64,000 bases of DNA from Macrostomum hystrix (GCA_950097015.1 CATNEN010000001.1:3936001-4000000), one strand, 5' to 3'. Shown: positions 11,877 through 23,300, counted from the first letter of the stretch. A program made the numbers and translations. Notes: generated from the sequence alone by a model not told the origin.

Positions 11877-11888
11877 CTTTCCCTCTCT
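11877..11888 (-). promoter_or_regulatory. Polypurine tract of copy A
   Basis: Directly before the 3' LTR the coding strand reads AGAGAGGGAAAG, the expected plus-strand primer for reverse transcription. Copy B has the same tract beside its 3' LTR. Confidence 0.85.
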
Positions 11889-11937
11889 AAACAAAGAAAT
11901 TTGAACGAAAAACAGAAAAAGAGTGAAAATTTCTTTT

Positions 11938-12606
11938 CTAAAAAGTACAGTTGTTCGGCAAGTCTTTAAAGTAGGGGAAATTTACTTGATTGAACAACCA
12001 GCGAAACTCGATATTCACCAATTGTCGTTGAAAAGTCCTCGAGTCGGCTTGCCGCAGGCGCTGTAGTTCTCGTCCGATTGCGGCGTAGAGGATTACAACC
12101 TCCGGCTGTGCCATCAGCTCTTTTAGCGCCCTTACCGCCGCCCATACTTGTGCTCGTTGGGGCAAGGCCTCGTCCAGCCTTAGGTAGGCTACTCTTGTTA
12201 AGTAGCGCAGAATGGCGAAGCGGAGCCGTTCGGCATGCTCCCCGTACTTCACCATCAATTCTTGATATGTCAGTTCGGTTGATGGCGGTGGCGGAGGCGG
12301 CGGCAGTGCTTCGGCAGCGGGTTGACCATGCTTAACCGCCGGCGCAATGACGATTTGGCACGTGCTTCTGGTACCCGGCGTATTCTTAGCGTGCCTCTCG
12401 ACTGGTGTTACCGCCTGGGCCGCCATTACGTCTGCTCTCCTCTTGTGGGGGTCCAGCTGTCGCACCTTAGTTGGCGAAGAAGTTCGCGGCCGCTTTCCTG
12501 CTACCGGTTGAGGCCTCGTTGGTTGTCGCTCTGGTGCTGATATTTCGGCGTCAAGATCCACTTCAGGTTCTAGAGATCGCAGTAATTCGTCCAGCTCGTT
12601 GTCCAT
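11938..12606 (-). CDS. Gypsy third ORF (ORF3), unknown function
   Basis: The ORF lies downstream of pol, where envelope genes sit in some gypsy elements. From the first ATG (12606) it codes for 222 residues. The N-terminal half is low-complexity: acidic MDNELDELLRSLEPEV, then basic KRPRTSS, then a proline run. The C-terminal about 110 residues look folded and helical: YGEHAERLRFAILRYLTR, LRLDEALPQRAQVWAAVRAL, ELQRLRQADSR, FRWLFNQVNFPYFKDLP. There is no signal peptide, transmembrane segment or zinc knuckle, so it is not an envelope. The same C-terminal domain is kept in copies B (30940-31410) and C (43703-44236). An internal TATA box lies 65 nt upstream. I do not recognise the family; a nucleic-acid-binding or regulatory accessory protein is possible. 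Confidence 0.8.
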   Translation of the reverse strand: MDNELDELLRSLEPEVDLDAEISAPERQPTRPQPVAGKRPRTSSPTKVRQLDPHKRRADVMAAQAVTPVERHAKNTPGTRSTCQIVIAPAVKHGQPAAEALPPPPPPPSTELTYQELMVKYGEHAERLRFAILRYLTRVAYLRLDEALPQRAQVWAAVRALKELMAQPEVVILYAAIGRELQRLRQADSRTFQRQLVNIEFRWLFNQVNFPYFKDLPNNCTF

Positions 12607-12670
12607 TTCTCTGCGCAAATTAGCTTTCCTTCTCAAAATTGTTGCTCCTAGATGCTGACCCTCCCTTCAT

Positions 12671-12676
12671 TATATA
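12671..12676 (-). promoter_or_regulatory. Internal TATA box for ORF3
   Basis: The coding strand reads CCTATATAATG here, inside the element between pol and ORF3. A start site about 30 nt downstream would leave a leader of about 35 nt before the ORF3 ATG at 12606. The identical arrangement (TATA 65 nt before the ATG) is kept in copy B, which suggests ORF3 has its own transcript. Confidence 0.6.
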
Positions 12677-13012
12677 GGCTTTGGGGGTTGGCTAAAAACG
12701 AAATAATCATGGATACTGTTGTCAAGTCCTAACTCGCTTGCTATTGGCTGGCGCGGAAGGTGGGGTTAGGCAGACTCACGGCTGTGTGGCGTGGGCCGGG
12801 AGAAAAGTGGCTGAACATAGTTTGAGCATAGTGAGCATAGCAAAATTTTCCTTTCTTTATAAAACCGTTAAATTTCAATTTTAATCTTCAAGCAAAATGT
12901 TTTTGGAAAGCTGGCATCAAAACGAATACATTGGTTTTTAAATTTTTCAAATATCATATGCCGTTCTCATTTTATTGACTGGCGGCACTAAAAAGGGCCG
13001 TTTAACTATTTT

Positions 13013-16000
13013 CTACTGTCCATTATTCATTCTCTCGTAGTTAATCGCATTGTTACGTGGTCTAAGATTATATCTTGCTTCAGGAACTTGGTCCTCTTCA
13101 TACTGCTCAGCTTCTTGTTCGATTGGTTCATCTTCTTCAGCTTCTTCTTGAATTTCTTCCTCAATTTCTTCTTCTATTACACTCTCAATTTCTTCTTCTT
13201 CAGATTCTTCAATGTCTTCAGGCTCTCTTATTCTCCACTGAAATCTTCTTTCATCTTCTTCTTCTTCTTCTTTTTCTTCTTCTTCTATCACAATTTCTTC
13301 TGTTCTCTTCTTCTCCTTGACTTTTGTCTTCTGCTTACTAATCTTCCCTCTCTTAATTTTTGGCTCTGTCTTTTTTTCTTGTTGTTCTTCTGGAATTTCT
13401 CTCTCAGAGTTCGGGACTGGTGTGAGGTTGTTTCGGTGAACCAACATTTTCTCACCTGTTCTCGTTCCTTCAATTTCCTTCTGCACTCGGAAAACTGTGT
13501 CACTCATCTGCGCTAATACTCGGTATGCTGCGCGCTTTTTGCGATGGAATTTGTTGCTTTCATCGACATGCAATTGTGGGTTGTTGATTAGAGCTAAGCA
13601 TCCTACTGGGATAATCTTAGGCTGTTTACTCTCAGCAGAGATTTCTTCTCGTTTGTCTCGAATTTTCTCTAACTTCTTCTGAACTATTCCTCTGACTTCT
13701 TCGAGTCGCTTCGCATGATCAGCTACATAGCTCGGATAATCACTGTACTGCTTCGGCTTCTTAATAATGTTATCAATGGGCAAATCTGCTTCTCGGCCAA
13801 ACAGTAAGTAATGTGGAGTGAATCCAGTAGTCTGATTCACACTTGTTCTGACAGCTACTAGTGCGGCTGGGATTAGCAAATCCCAATCAGAGTGATCTTT
13901 CTCCACTAGACAGGTAATGATTGACTTGATTTGTCTATTAAATCTCTCGACCAGTCCGTTACTTTGTGCATGATAAGGCGTTGTGCAGGTATGTTTGATT
14001 CCATACAGAGCACAAAATGCCTGAAACTGCCTACTCACGAATGTCTTACCATTATCGGTATGTATCCACTGACACTGGCCGTATTCACTAAAAATTCTCT
14101 CTTGGATCAGCTTAATGACGGTGTCGGACTTTTGATTCCGAATTGGGAAAGCGAACGGGAACTTAGTGGTACTATCCACAACAGTGAGTACATAACGGTA
14201 TCCTCGCTTACTTTCTTTGGAGATTGGGCCGATAATGTCAATGTGCAGCCGGTGAAATGGTTCGCAGATTGGGAACATCTGTACCGGCGCTTGCACTTTA
14301 CTGCCGACCTTACTCTCTAGACACGGAATACACTCCGAAATATATCGCTCAATAGAGGTCACCAATCCTGGTTTCCAAAACCTCTCACGAACACGCTGAA
14401 TGGTTTTATCACGCCCTAGATGACCTGCGAGAGGACTGTCGTGCAATTCTTTTAGCACATCCTTCTCAATAGCCTCTGGCAAAACCACTTTCCTTTTTCC
14501 GTCTTCTTCAATCACCAGCATTTCATCTTCGATTCTCATGTGTTCATAAAACTTCGCCATTTTCTTCAATTCTTTACTCGCGTTCTCAGGTACTTTTGGC
14601 TCTCGGACATCTTGTTCCTTCCAATCTATCAGTGTCCTTATAGAGGGATCTTCATGTTGAGCTGTTGTCAACTGTTCCTTCTTTAACGGGACATTGAGAT
14701 AGTCGGTTAGAAGTTTCCGACACACGGCCTCATTATGTAATTCTTCCTCAAAATAGTCTCTAGCATCTTCATATTCTTCATAATCATCGTCTTCTTCGTC
14801 TGAGGACTCAATTTCTCTAGTCAGGGAAGTTTGACAGCTCTGATGCACGAGGCTTGGGCTGCATTGAGACTGTTGTTCTGACATTTCTTCTCTTGAATTA
14901 ACTGACTGGTTTCGATTCACTGTAATGGCAGGAGGCTCAGCTTCTACCTGTGGTTCTTCCTTCTGGACCTTTTCTTCGTTGGACTTTTCCGGTGGTCTTC
15001 TAGATAGGCTGTCTGCATTTCCATGCTTTGCTCCACTTCTATGCTCAATATCATATTGGAATTCGCTCAATCTCTCAATCCATCTTCCTAAGATTCCTTG
15101 CGCCTCGGTTTGTCTCAGCAACCATAAGATTGCCTTATGATCTGTGCGAGCCAGAAACCGTTTGCCTATTAGGTAGAACCTGAAATGCTTCATCCCGTCT
15201 ACTAGTGCAAGCAATTCCTTCCTTGTAATCGGGTATCTCTTTTCAGATTCCTTCATCGCTCTGCTAAAATATGCTATGGGCCTTTCAACTCCATCAGATT
15301 GAATCTGACCTAGGCAGGCGCCAATTCTTCCATCGCTAGCATCTGTATCAAGCACCATTCTTACATTTTCATCATCCGTGAACTCAGGATATGCCAGTAC
15401 TTCAGTGGAAGTCATCTTCCTTTTAAGTAGCTCAAAAGCTTCATCATGTTTTTTAGTCCACTTTTCCTTAAAGTTCTGAATTCCTTTCTTGGTTAACTGG
15501 AATAGCGGATTCGCTGCTTCGGCATAGTTCCGAACAAATCTACAATAGTAGTTACATAGTCCGAGAAAACTTCTTAGCTCCTTGACATCCTGTGGTGTTG
15601 GCCAGGTCTGGATTGCCTCTATTTTGGCAGGATCGGTACTTATTCCTTCTCTTCCAACAACATGACCTAGGTATTTCAATTCCTTTTGAAACAGATTACA
15701 CTTCTTAGGTCTCAGCTTCAGTCCAGCAGTTGATAGTCTTTGAAATACTTCTCGTAGGTGGCTCATATGATCTTCAAATTCCTTTGAATAAGTGACAATG
15801 TCATCAATGTAGGACATAGCGTACTTGTGCTGGATACCCATTAACACTAGGTTCATCAGTCTCTGGAATGTTCCTGGGGCATTTGATAAGCCCTGAGCCA
15901 TCACTTGATATTCAAACTGTCCTCGAGTCAAGGTGGAGAAGGCTGTTATGAACTTATGTTCCTCCTTGATGGGTACCTGCCAGTAACCGGAGTTCAAGTC

Positions 16001-17532
16001 TAGGCTGCTGAAGTAGTTGCTTCCAGTCAGATGCGAGAAAGTCTCTTGTATATTCGGCAATGGGTATGGATAGTAGTTGACACGAGAATTCAACACTCGG
16101 AAGTCACTAACAATCCTGATAGTTCCATCTTTCTTTGGCACTATCACCAATGGTGTCGAGTATGTACTATAACAAGGTCTTATTAAATTCTTTACAAGCA
16201 TGTCATCAAGCTGTTCGTCTACTTGCTTCTGTAGATGTGGTGGAATTCTACGGGTTGGAATCCTGACCGGAGTAGCATCTTTTAATGAGATCTCATGGGT
16301 TACCAGGTGGGTCAGACCCATGTCTTGATTAGTCTGAGAGAAGGCTGATCTATTCTCCTTTACTAACTCAACTACTCTTGCTCTTTGCTCTGCTGTTAGC
16401 TCTTCACTGATGTTAATCTCTTTGATCCATTCATCATCCTCCTCAGCTTCATTGCTTTTTACTGTCTTGATTCCTCCATCAGTCTTTGCATTAGGTAATT
16501 TTTCCTCTTTCTGACTATTCAGGTAAACCAGATCTTTTACTTTTAATGGTTTTGCGACTCCAATGAAAGTTGACTTGGATAAGCGAACATCGCTACTTTG
16601 CTGATTGATTACTTCCACTACACCTTCTCCGTTCGTCATTGTTACAAGAGTCGGACTTATTTCCAGACTACCTTCTTTTGTGATTATACTTCCTCCGGAT
16701 CGCTCAATTACCATAGGTGTGCCATGATTTGCTTCATTATTTCTGGCCAATTTTACAGGTATTCTCAATGCACTATTAGCTGGTATAATAATTCTTCCTT
16801 GGCAATATACTCGGCAGACTCTGACTGGTAGCTTAGTGAATCGAATAGGAAGGCAGATTCCATCCTTCATCACTAACATTCCTTTTGTGAAGCTGACATT
16901 CTCGCAATGATTCATAAAAAACTCCATGCCTAGGATATCATCACAGTCGTGACTGCACAGCAAAAACTCTGTCTCGATTTCAACATCTCCAAATCTGACC
17001 TTTGTCGTAATTTCACCTTCAATTCTGACTTTCGATCCATCAAATGTGGTTACTCTTCTATCTGACGGCTCAATCTCATGACTTTTGAACATCTTTTTCC
17101 ATGAACATTTACTAAGAAAATTATGACCGGCTCCAGTATCTAACAAGAAATCAACTTTCTGTTTCCGAATCTCTCCACTCACAACAGCTTCACGTCCTTT
17201 CTTGATCGGTTCTTCATATTCACTGGTTTCTGGGGTAATTTCGGCATGTACCTCTGTACTTTTAATCTTCTCATTCAAGTTTCCACGCGTAGGTGCATAA
17301 TCGCATTTAGGTGCAAGCGGCTTATTTACAGTGGGTGCATTAGGTGCATAATAATTCGCATGACTATTTACACTCTTCTTTGGCAAATAAAACTTATTAT
17401 ACTCGTCACTTCGCTTATGTACAAACTTCTTCTGATTAACCTTATACGCATTATTTACAAATTCAGAGGCCTGAGCTTCGTACTTTCTATTTCTTGAGGG
17501 ACGTGGCCTCGCAGTTCGACCCTCGGCAATCA
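13013..17532 (-). CDS. pol: Gypsy pol polyprotein (PR-RT-RNase H-IN)
   Basis: Numbering from the Leu codon at 17386, domains run: aspartic protease (DTG at 83-85), reverse transcriptase (YIDD at 526-529), RNase H (LDTDAS near 680), and integrase with an HHCC zinc module (about 982-1022) and DDE core (Asp1050 in LHIDIIG, Asp1111 in HTDNG, Glu1147 in GLVERF). The C-terminus is very acidic and ends with a YNLRPR motif; no chromodomain is evident. No ATG is needed: the frame is open back into the end of gag and is in the -1 frame relative to it, entered at the GGGAAAC site. About 1500 codons are uninterrupted, so the enzyme may be functional. Confidence 0.96.
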
Positions 17533-18525
17533 GTTTCCCTGCGCCCGATAGCGCGGTTGTCTGGACTCTTGACAGAATCTGGCCATATGACCTGGCTTTC
17601 CACAGTTGAAACAGGTTCTGGGTTGCTGCTGTTGCTGCATCATTGGCTGTGGCCTGTTGTTATTACGAAATCCTGCCTGCTGTTGCTGGCTAGGCGGGGG
17701 TTGGGCTCTGACAGCCTGGGCGTACGTCTGACGCTGTGGATTCTGTAGAAACTGCTGCTGCTGTTGCATTTGCTGTTGCTGATAGCCATCTTTCTTCTCT
17801 GTTAGTTCTTGTAGCATTTTCCGCTGCTGAGCCAGCTCCATCATCTGTTTCCTCACCAGTTCTTCCAACCTTTCCCGAGCAAGCTTCTCTTGCTGGTTAT
17901 CCTCATCTTCCTTGGCCATTCTTACACCAGAATTATTTCTGTGTGACATACACCAGGCAGCCTCTATGCGCCTGAGAATTCTCTTCGCATCCTGCAGATT
18001 CGCTGGCTGGGCGAAAATCAGCTTTTCTCTGGTCTCTGTCGGAACCTTGGCTCCCCTAATAAACTGCTCTACCAGCTCTTCTTCTCGCTGTTCTATCGTC
18101 ATATTAGGAAATGCCCTTGCGGCTAATTCAATCAAGCAATCGGAAAATGCTTCAGCAGATTCATTTCTTCCTTGCATCCTTCCTCGAAATTCCTCTCGAC
18201 ATTCCGCAGAACTGCCAGTTCTTCCAAATCGCTCAATAAGTCTGTCTTTGAACTCTTGATATTCTAGATCTTCAGGAAGGTTCATTCGTTGAACTGCAGC
18301 GAAGGCCGTTGATAAGTCCAGATTGGCAAGCACTTCCTGCTTCCTGTTTTCTTCCGGAAAATCATCTGCATCACATCGGAGATCAAATGCCAGCAGCCAC
18401 ATCCTGATGTCTTGTCCTGGCTTAAATTTCTCAATTTTCACATGGCGCGTTGGCCCGATTTCGAGTCTGTTTCTCAGTTCCTCGGCTAACATAGCCATTA
18501 AATCTTGAGCTTGTGCCTGATTCAT
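17530..18525 (-). CDS. gag: Gypsy gag
   Basis: A 331-residue Gag. Residues 30-190 form a Retrotrans_gag-type capsid region (ending IRGAKVPTETREKLIF and RRIEAAW). A charged and glutamine-rich stretch follows, then one CCHC zinc knuckle (CFNCGKPGHMARFC) near the C-terminus for RNA binding. The ATG at 18525 lies 47 nt inside the 5' LTR boundary, just after the primer-binding site. The stop TGA (17530-17532) directly follows a slippery heptamer leading into pol. Confidence 0.95.
   Translation of the reverse strand: MNQAQAQDLMAMLAEELRNRLEIGPTRHVKIEKFKPGQDIRMWLLAFDLRCDADDFPEENRKQEVLANLDLSTAFAAVQRMNLPEDLEYQEFKDRLIERFGRTGSSAECREEFRGRMQGRNESAEAFSDCLIELAARAFPNMTIEQREEELVEQFIRGAKVPTETREKLIFAQPANLQDAKRILRRIEAAWCMSHRNNSGVRMAKEDEDNQQEKLARERLEELVRKQMMELAQQRKMLQELTEKKDGYQQQQMQQQQQFLQNPQRQTYAQAVRAQPPPSQQQQAGFRNNNRPQPMMQQQQQPRTCFNCGKPGHMARFCQESRQPRYRAQGN
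17533..17539 (-). promoter_or_regulatory. -1 ribosomal frameshift site GGGAAAC
   Basis: In the gag frame the last codons read CAG GGA AAC TGA. GGGAAAC in phase G GGA AAC fits the X XXY YYZ slippery rule and sits directly before the gag stop. The pol frame is exactly -1 and is open across this site. GGGAAAC is a slip site known from some retroviral gag-pro junctions. A downstream stimulatory structure was not worked out. Confidence 0.8.
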
Positions 18526-18553
18526 CTTGCTTTAATCGCTGCTTCTCTAATCC

Positions 18554-18571
18554 TTTCCGCTGCCACCAAAG
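18554..18571 (-). promoter_or_regulatory. Primer-binding site of copy A
   Basis: Just inside the 5' LTR the coding strand reads (TACA)ACTT TGGTGGCAGCGGAAAGGA. TGG is the expected complement of a tRNA CCA end. The same sequence follows the 5' LTR of copy B. The priming tRNA is not identified. Confidence 0.65.
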
Positions 18572-18572
18572 T

Positions 18573-19426
18573 TGTACCAGGGCTTACTTCTTTTTACTTA
18601 TTTCTACTGAATGCCACCAAAGTTGTACAGGTGGAAATTAATTATCTCACCGTTGTTATCAAAGTTGTACTGGGCTATTTTAATATTTCTACTACAGTTG
18701 ACTCACATTAACTGGTGGACCTTAAAAGGGCCGTTTTAACTTCTCAAATGGTAGCGTTTCTATATGCACGAGCGGTAATTAGGCAACTGTATACTTTTCC
18801 AGCCGATTAGGCGTCCCCGAGATTAGAGTTTAGCAGTTCCCTTCGATAATATTCTTAGTATAACTTCTGAGTATAATTCTAATTATACTTCTCACTGCTA
18901 TCTTCCTTTAAAATGAATAACACAATGCAAAGCTGTCGGAAATTTATTTTTTTAAACACACTTAAAACTATATTTACAAACACCTCTTGAAAAACTACTT
19001 CAACTTTTAAACTCTTTAAACACTCTCCTGAAACACTTTAATACTCTTGTACAAAGGCTTTCAGCTTTTAACTCAACTCAACAATTTTAACTTCAACTCT
19101 AAAAACACACACTTCGAAACACTCTTACAAACTCACTGAAACACTTTGAACACTTTCGAACTCTCTCGAACTCACACACAGGTTATTTTTCCAGACCAAA
19201 AGTGCGGCTATTTATAGTGAGAAAAATTAACTTTTGTTTAAACGGGAGCATTTTACATAATATTATTTATAATATGCGATTTAAAACAAAATTATTTACA
19301 TACAGTATTACTTTTGATACGGTACAAGGATAAACAAATTATTATTTTTTTGGCGCATTTTTAATTTTATTTATTTTTATAATTTTTATAATAGAATAAC
19401 GTATATACAAGAGGCTAACTATTACA
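18573..19426 (-). repeat. 5' LTR of gypsy copy A
   Basis: 854 bp, TG...CA on the minus strand. A TATA box (CTATAAATAGCC) lies at about 19206-19217, followed by an R region with short repeats. The U5 end contains extra copies of the LTR/primer-binding-site junction motif (CCACCAAAGTTGTAC on the plus strand) at about 18613 and 18657. Confidence 0.97.
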
Positions 19427-19430
19427 ATTG

Positions 19431-20041
19431 TCAATATTGCCCATATTGGTGCCAAATTTGATTGTATGTAGATCTATTATTGTACTAGCAACTTGCTTGG
19501 CTAATAATTGGTATAAGTAGTCAAGATGCTAACAATTAAACCTTCAAAAGCAAGATTCAGCTAGTTGTCTTGTTATTCACCTGTGAAAAAGATGTAGTCA
19601 ATTGTATGCATTTGAAATATAAAGTGCAACTTCCAGAATCTCAGCTGGTCATGCAACTTAGTTTGGAATAAAAAAGGTGACACATTGCAGCAGATAAGTT
19701 TGATAGCAATAAATACTAGGGCTGGCAATTGGGGAATTATTTTTGGGGAGTTGGGGATTGGGGAATCATAAAAGTTGAGAAACTTGGGGAGTCGGGGATT
19801 GGGGAGCTTTCAGAAGTCGGGGAATCGGGGAGTTGGGGACCTAAAAAAGTTGAGGAGTCGGGGATTTGTGAGTATAGGTAAGAAAATAATAACCAAGAGA
19901 ACTTTGCCATTTTGCAATGGAAGTGGAAGAAATTTTAAACACAAGCAGGAAGATTCAAGCCATTCATTCCGTAAATGGCTTAAAAAGAGCAATTTGCTGA
20001 TTACTCAAGTTCTTAAAATACTTTTGCCTTGAATGCAATTA
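19431..20041. other. Non-coding, with a GGGGA-rich patch
   Basis: No gene is visible. 19715-19870 on the plus strand is dominated by TTGGGGA, TCGGGGA and TTGGGGAGT words, an irregular G-run repeat that could form a G-quadruplex. The rest is AT-rich. Confidence 0.6.
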
Positions 20042-20049
20042 CCTGCACA

Positions 20050-20081
20050 CCATATTGCGGAAGGTTTTCTGTGTACGCCGG
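20050..20081 (+). repeat. Left terminal inverted repeat of hAT-like element
   Basis: It starts CCATATTGCGGAAGG and ends GTGTACGCCGG. It pairs with the right end (25853-25882) over the first 13 bases and the last 11, with a divergent spacer of 6-8 bases. Confidence 0.9.
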
Positions 20082-20301
20082 ACACATTTTCATTGAATTT
20101 TCAATTGTACGCCAACGTCGCCAACAAATGTTAAATGTACGCCAACTTTCTTATTCTTTCAACTTTCAACTTTCTTCTTTCATGTTTACAGTGGATTTGT
20201 TATAATACAGAGCTGTCTCAGTCAATCTGTTACATAGTCATTTAGTTGTTGACACTGATGAAGCAGCAGCTTGACAATTGATCTAGTCGCTTGTCGACAA
20301 C

Positions 20302-23300
20302 TTAGCTTGTGGAATGTTTTTTCGCCTTCGTTAGATCGGCAAAGAATGGGTGGAAATGGGGCCGAATTCCATGCAAACTGTCCCCCTTATAATACAGCTT
20401 CGCAGCAGTATCTAAGAAACATTCAAGAGCATTGCTGCCAACGGGAGGCAGCATCCATTGCAGCTTGGCCCGAAGCTGCAACGTGTTATTGGACTGAGGC
20501 CCTTGCTGTTGCTGCGACCGCATGGTGGCGTAGAATGACTCTACGATGGCCTCTAAGAATTTGGGGTTGAAAAAATACTTGGAGATGGACTGATCAATAG
20601 ACATACAATATGACGTATTGAGCTGTACTAGATAATGTATAAGATCGATACTAATAGCCCAGTACAGTACAGCTTAATGCACAAGGTAAAGTGGATTACC
20701 AGTCCCACCACGGTTGAGCGCGAAGTCCAACAGAGCGCAGGTTTGCTAACCAGCCCGCTGATAAACGCACGGAGTTGAATAGATTGCGCGGTAGATAAAA
20801 GCTTCATCAACAGTACACTCCACCTGACCATTGGCAGTTGTGCAGGTTAGCCGAAGAGCCATGTCGGCAGGACCGTGCGGTGGAGCCAGAGCAACTCTTT
20901 CGATTGGCCCTTTAATGACAGGGTTCAGCCAGCCGTCTCGACATTCGCCGGATAGCATCACGTGCTGGATGGTCTCAATGTACGAAGCTACGTACTTTCA
21001 GCAGACACGTGGGTCAAGGTCAGCAAGTTGCGGAAATTTTGCCGCTGCCGTCACAAGCTGCCGACAGGCAGGCGCATGAGTCACCTCTTCGATCTCGGCC
21101 TCGGAATCCGCTGAGGCTATACAGCGAATAGCATGCTCGGCGTCGAGGCAGACGCAGTTTAAAACATCTGCATTAGCGGCTTTGTCCATGCGGGAAACAA
21201 GTGCACTGTGCAGAGCACCAGCAAGTCTTCGCATGTCCTCGCGCATGTCCTAAGCAAAATCAAAGGAAATGGTGATGCAGGTAGCTATTTTCGAAAGATC
21301 GAGATGGATATTGATGTCAACAAATTGCCTTAGCGCATTTTCAAAATTAGTTTTCGGGATGGTTTCAATTGAAAATATAATAGGATAATGAAGATATTGT
21401 ATGGAAAGTGCAGTTTTTTAGTACCCACCGGAGGTTCCCGCGCAGTCCACTGAACCGACCAAACTTGTCTTCCATGAGAATTAATGACAGGGGTGTTTCT
21501 AGCAGGCTAGTTTTTGTCAATGACCCAGCCACGTAGCAGCCATATGCCACTGAATGAGCCACCTGGTTGTACGGAGTCACCGTTTTTGAGACACTGCTCC
21601 AGTCTCGGGTAGTCAGAGACACGGAACTCCTCGGCCCGCCGCTCTAGAAAACTAGCGACAGTTCTCCAGTGGAGCTGGACCTTCCAGTGAGGTAGCTGGA
21701 GGTTCTGCGCCATCTCCATCAGGGCCCTGTGCCAAAATGGTTCATAGTTGTTTATCATTATGTTTTAACAAAAATGTAAGCAGAAGCTATGGTCAACAGA
21801 ACTTACTTAATTGGACCGAGCAAGTCGAGCAGACATAGCAAGTCGAAGGCAAAGTTGTCTCCAAACATTTCGTATTGGAGGGTCTCGTCTGCTGTGCAAA
21901 ACGGATTTTCTTTCCGAAAAGCCGCGTGCAGCTCGCCAAACGACTTCAGGATTGTCTCCCACTGGGACATGACAGAGCTTACAAATCGTTGCGTTGCAAA
22001 GTGGGAGATTGCGCGGGCTCCATCTTTAGAAACTGCCTGCATATGAATGAGAAATAGTACAGCAGTAGTATAGTATGTAGTGCAAATTTGTTTAGATTAA
22101 GCATTTCAGGAATAGATTAGTAAGTGTGAATTCTACCTGCAACGTGGCGTAACCGCGGCCGCGACCAAACAAATGAGCAAAGTTGTTTGCTCGCTTGATG
22201 AATGCCCGCAGATAGTGGCCGTCGTCCTTGCTATCGCGGACATCGGTAACTGCCAGGTTTAGAAAGTGCGCAGCATCCCAGATGATGGGCACATCCAAAT
22301 CCGCAATGCCGCCACTGGTTAGTTTGTCATGAAGCGCCTGCCGAAATGGGTTCGTCTGATACTGCCCGTCAGCAACGGCACCAACCAATTGGCTTAAAGG
22401 CAGCTTAAACGGAGCTAGGCCATCAAAGAGCCGCTGGACAAGAACTGCTCCACTGCCGTCCATGTCACTGTCGTAAACGGGTGGGGCACCACCAGGAATG
22501 GCCATCGCAAGTCCCGAGTCACCTCTGCAGATTAAAGATAAGTAAATTTCTTTTTCTTTTTCTAACTTTCAAGGGAGAACTCAATCGAGAATATGAGTAG
22601 CTATGCTTTGTGACAAAGAAAATTAACTTACCTAGCCAAAACCATTACAGCCTGGTTAGTAACACGGCCTGGAGTGCTTTTTTCGCAAGTAATGGCAAAG
22701 CATGGCGGACGTCCAGTTGACAGCAGAGGTGCCTTCAAAAAATCAGCGGTCATTCTGTCAAGGCAGGCCTCAAACAGCTGCCAGATTTCCACGCAGAAGT
22801 CACTGTAGAAAGTATTGTGATGTGAATGAATTTTTAATGAGAAGGAACTGAATGCATCTAGTATGCAGTGGTACCGGTATTACCCACGGGGCATCAAAAA
22901 ATGGCTAACACAATTGGTTGGGGTTGGTAAAGTACATGTACATGTAGCTACATCATTATACATACCGTCCATGTCCTCTGTTGCCCACTTCAGCATCAGA
23001 AGCAGCCAGTAGGCAAATGAGAGTCTCGAAGTGGCGCCCTGCTGCAGCTAGCTCAATGTCAGTGGCCGAAGCGCGCATTAGGGTCCGCACAACCTTCGCA
23101 TTTTGGTTTTCAGTCACTTTCTTATCTTCGAACTTATGGACGGCTTCTGCATGCCACTTGCCGGTAACGCCAGACATATGTAAGCTGACTTCGTAGTGTA
23201 GTCTAGAAAACTCTGCGCCACCAGCAAGCGCCTTTGTCATTCGGTCCTTGGTGATGAGCAGCCCAGTTCCAATAGAACCAGTAGATGTAGGTGACACATT

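Larger units (their letters stand above)
11022..19426 (-). mobile_element. Complete Ty3/gypsy retrotransposon (copy A)
   Basis: This 8405-bp element on the minus strand has two 854-bp LTRs (18573-19426 at its 5' end, 11022-11875 at its 3' end) that differ by only three substitutions seen by eye. A 4-bp target duplication ATTG flanks it (11018-11021 and 19427-19430). Both LTRs start TG and end CA on the coding strand. A primer-binding site, polypurine tract, gag, pol and a third ORF are all present and open, so this insertion is recent and may be competent. There is no envelope-like gene. Confidence 0.97.

Noticed and set aside
11938-12606. Envelope gene for the gypsy element
   Set aside because: No signal peptide, no transmembrane segment, no furin-like site, and too short.
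13075-13516. Leu/Phe-rich plus-strand ORFs resembling membrane proteins
   Set aside because: They are antisense to the Glu/Asp-rich tail of gypsy pol (GAA/GAG read backwards). The same artefact occurs at 31820-32112.
21365-21622. Alternative frame through the end of exon 7 (ETPLSLILMEDKFGRF)
   Set aside because: It reads like protein, but using it needs a frameshift in an otherwise clean exon; left unresolved rather than annotated.
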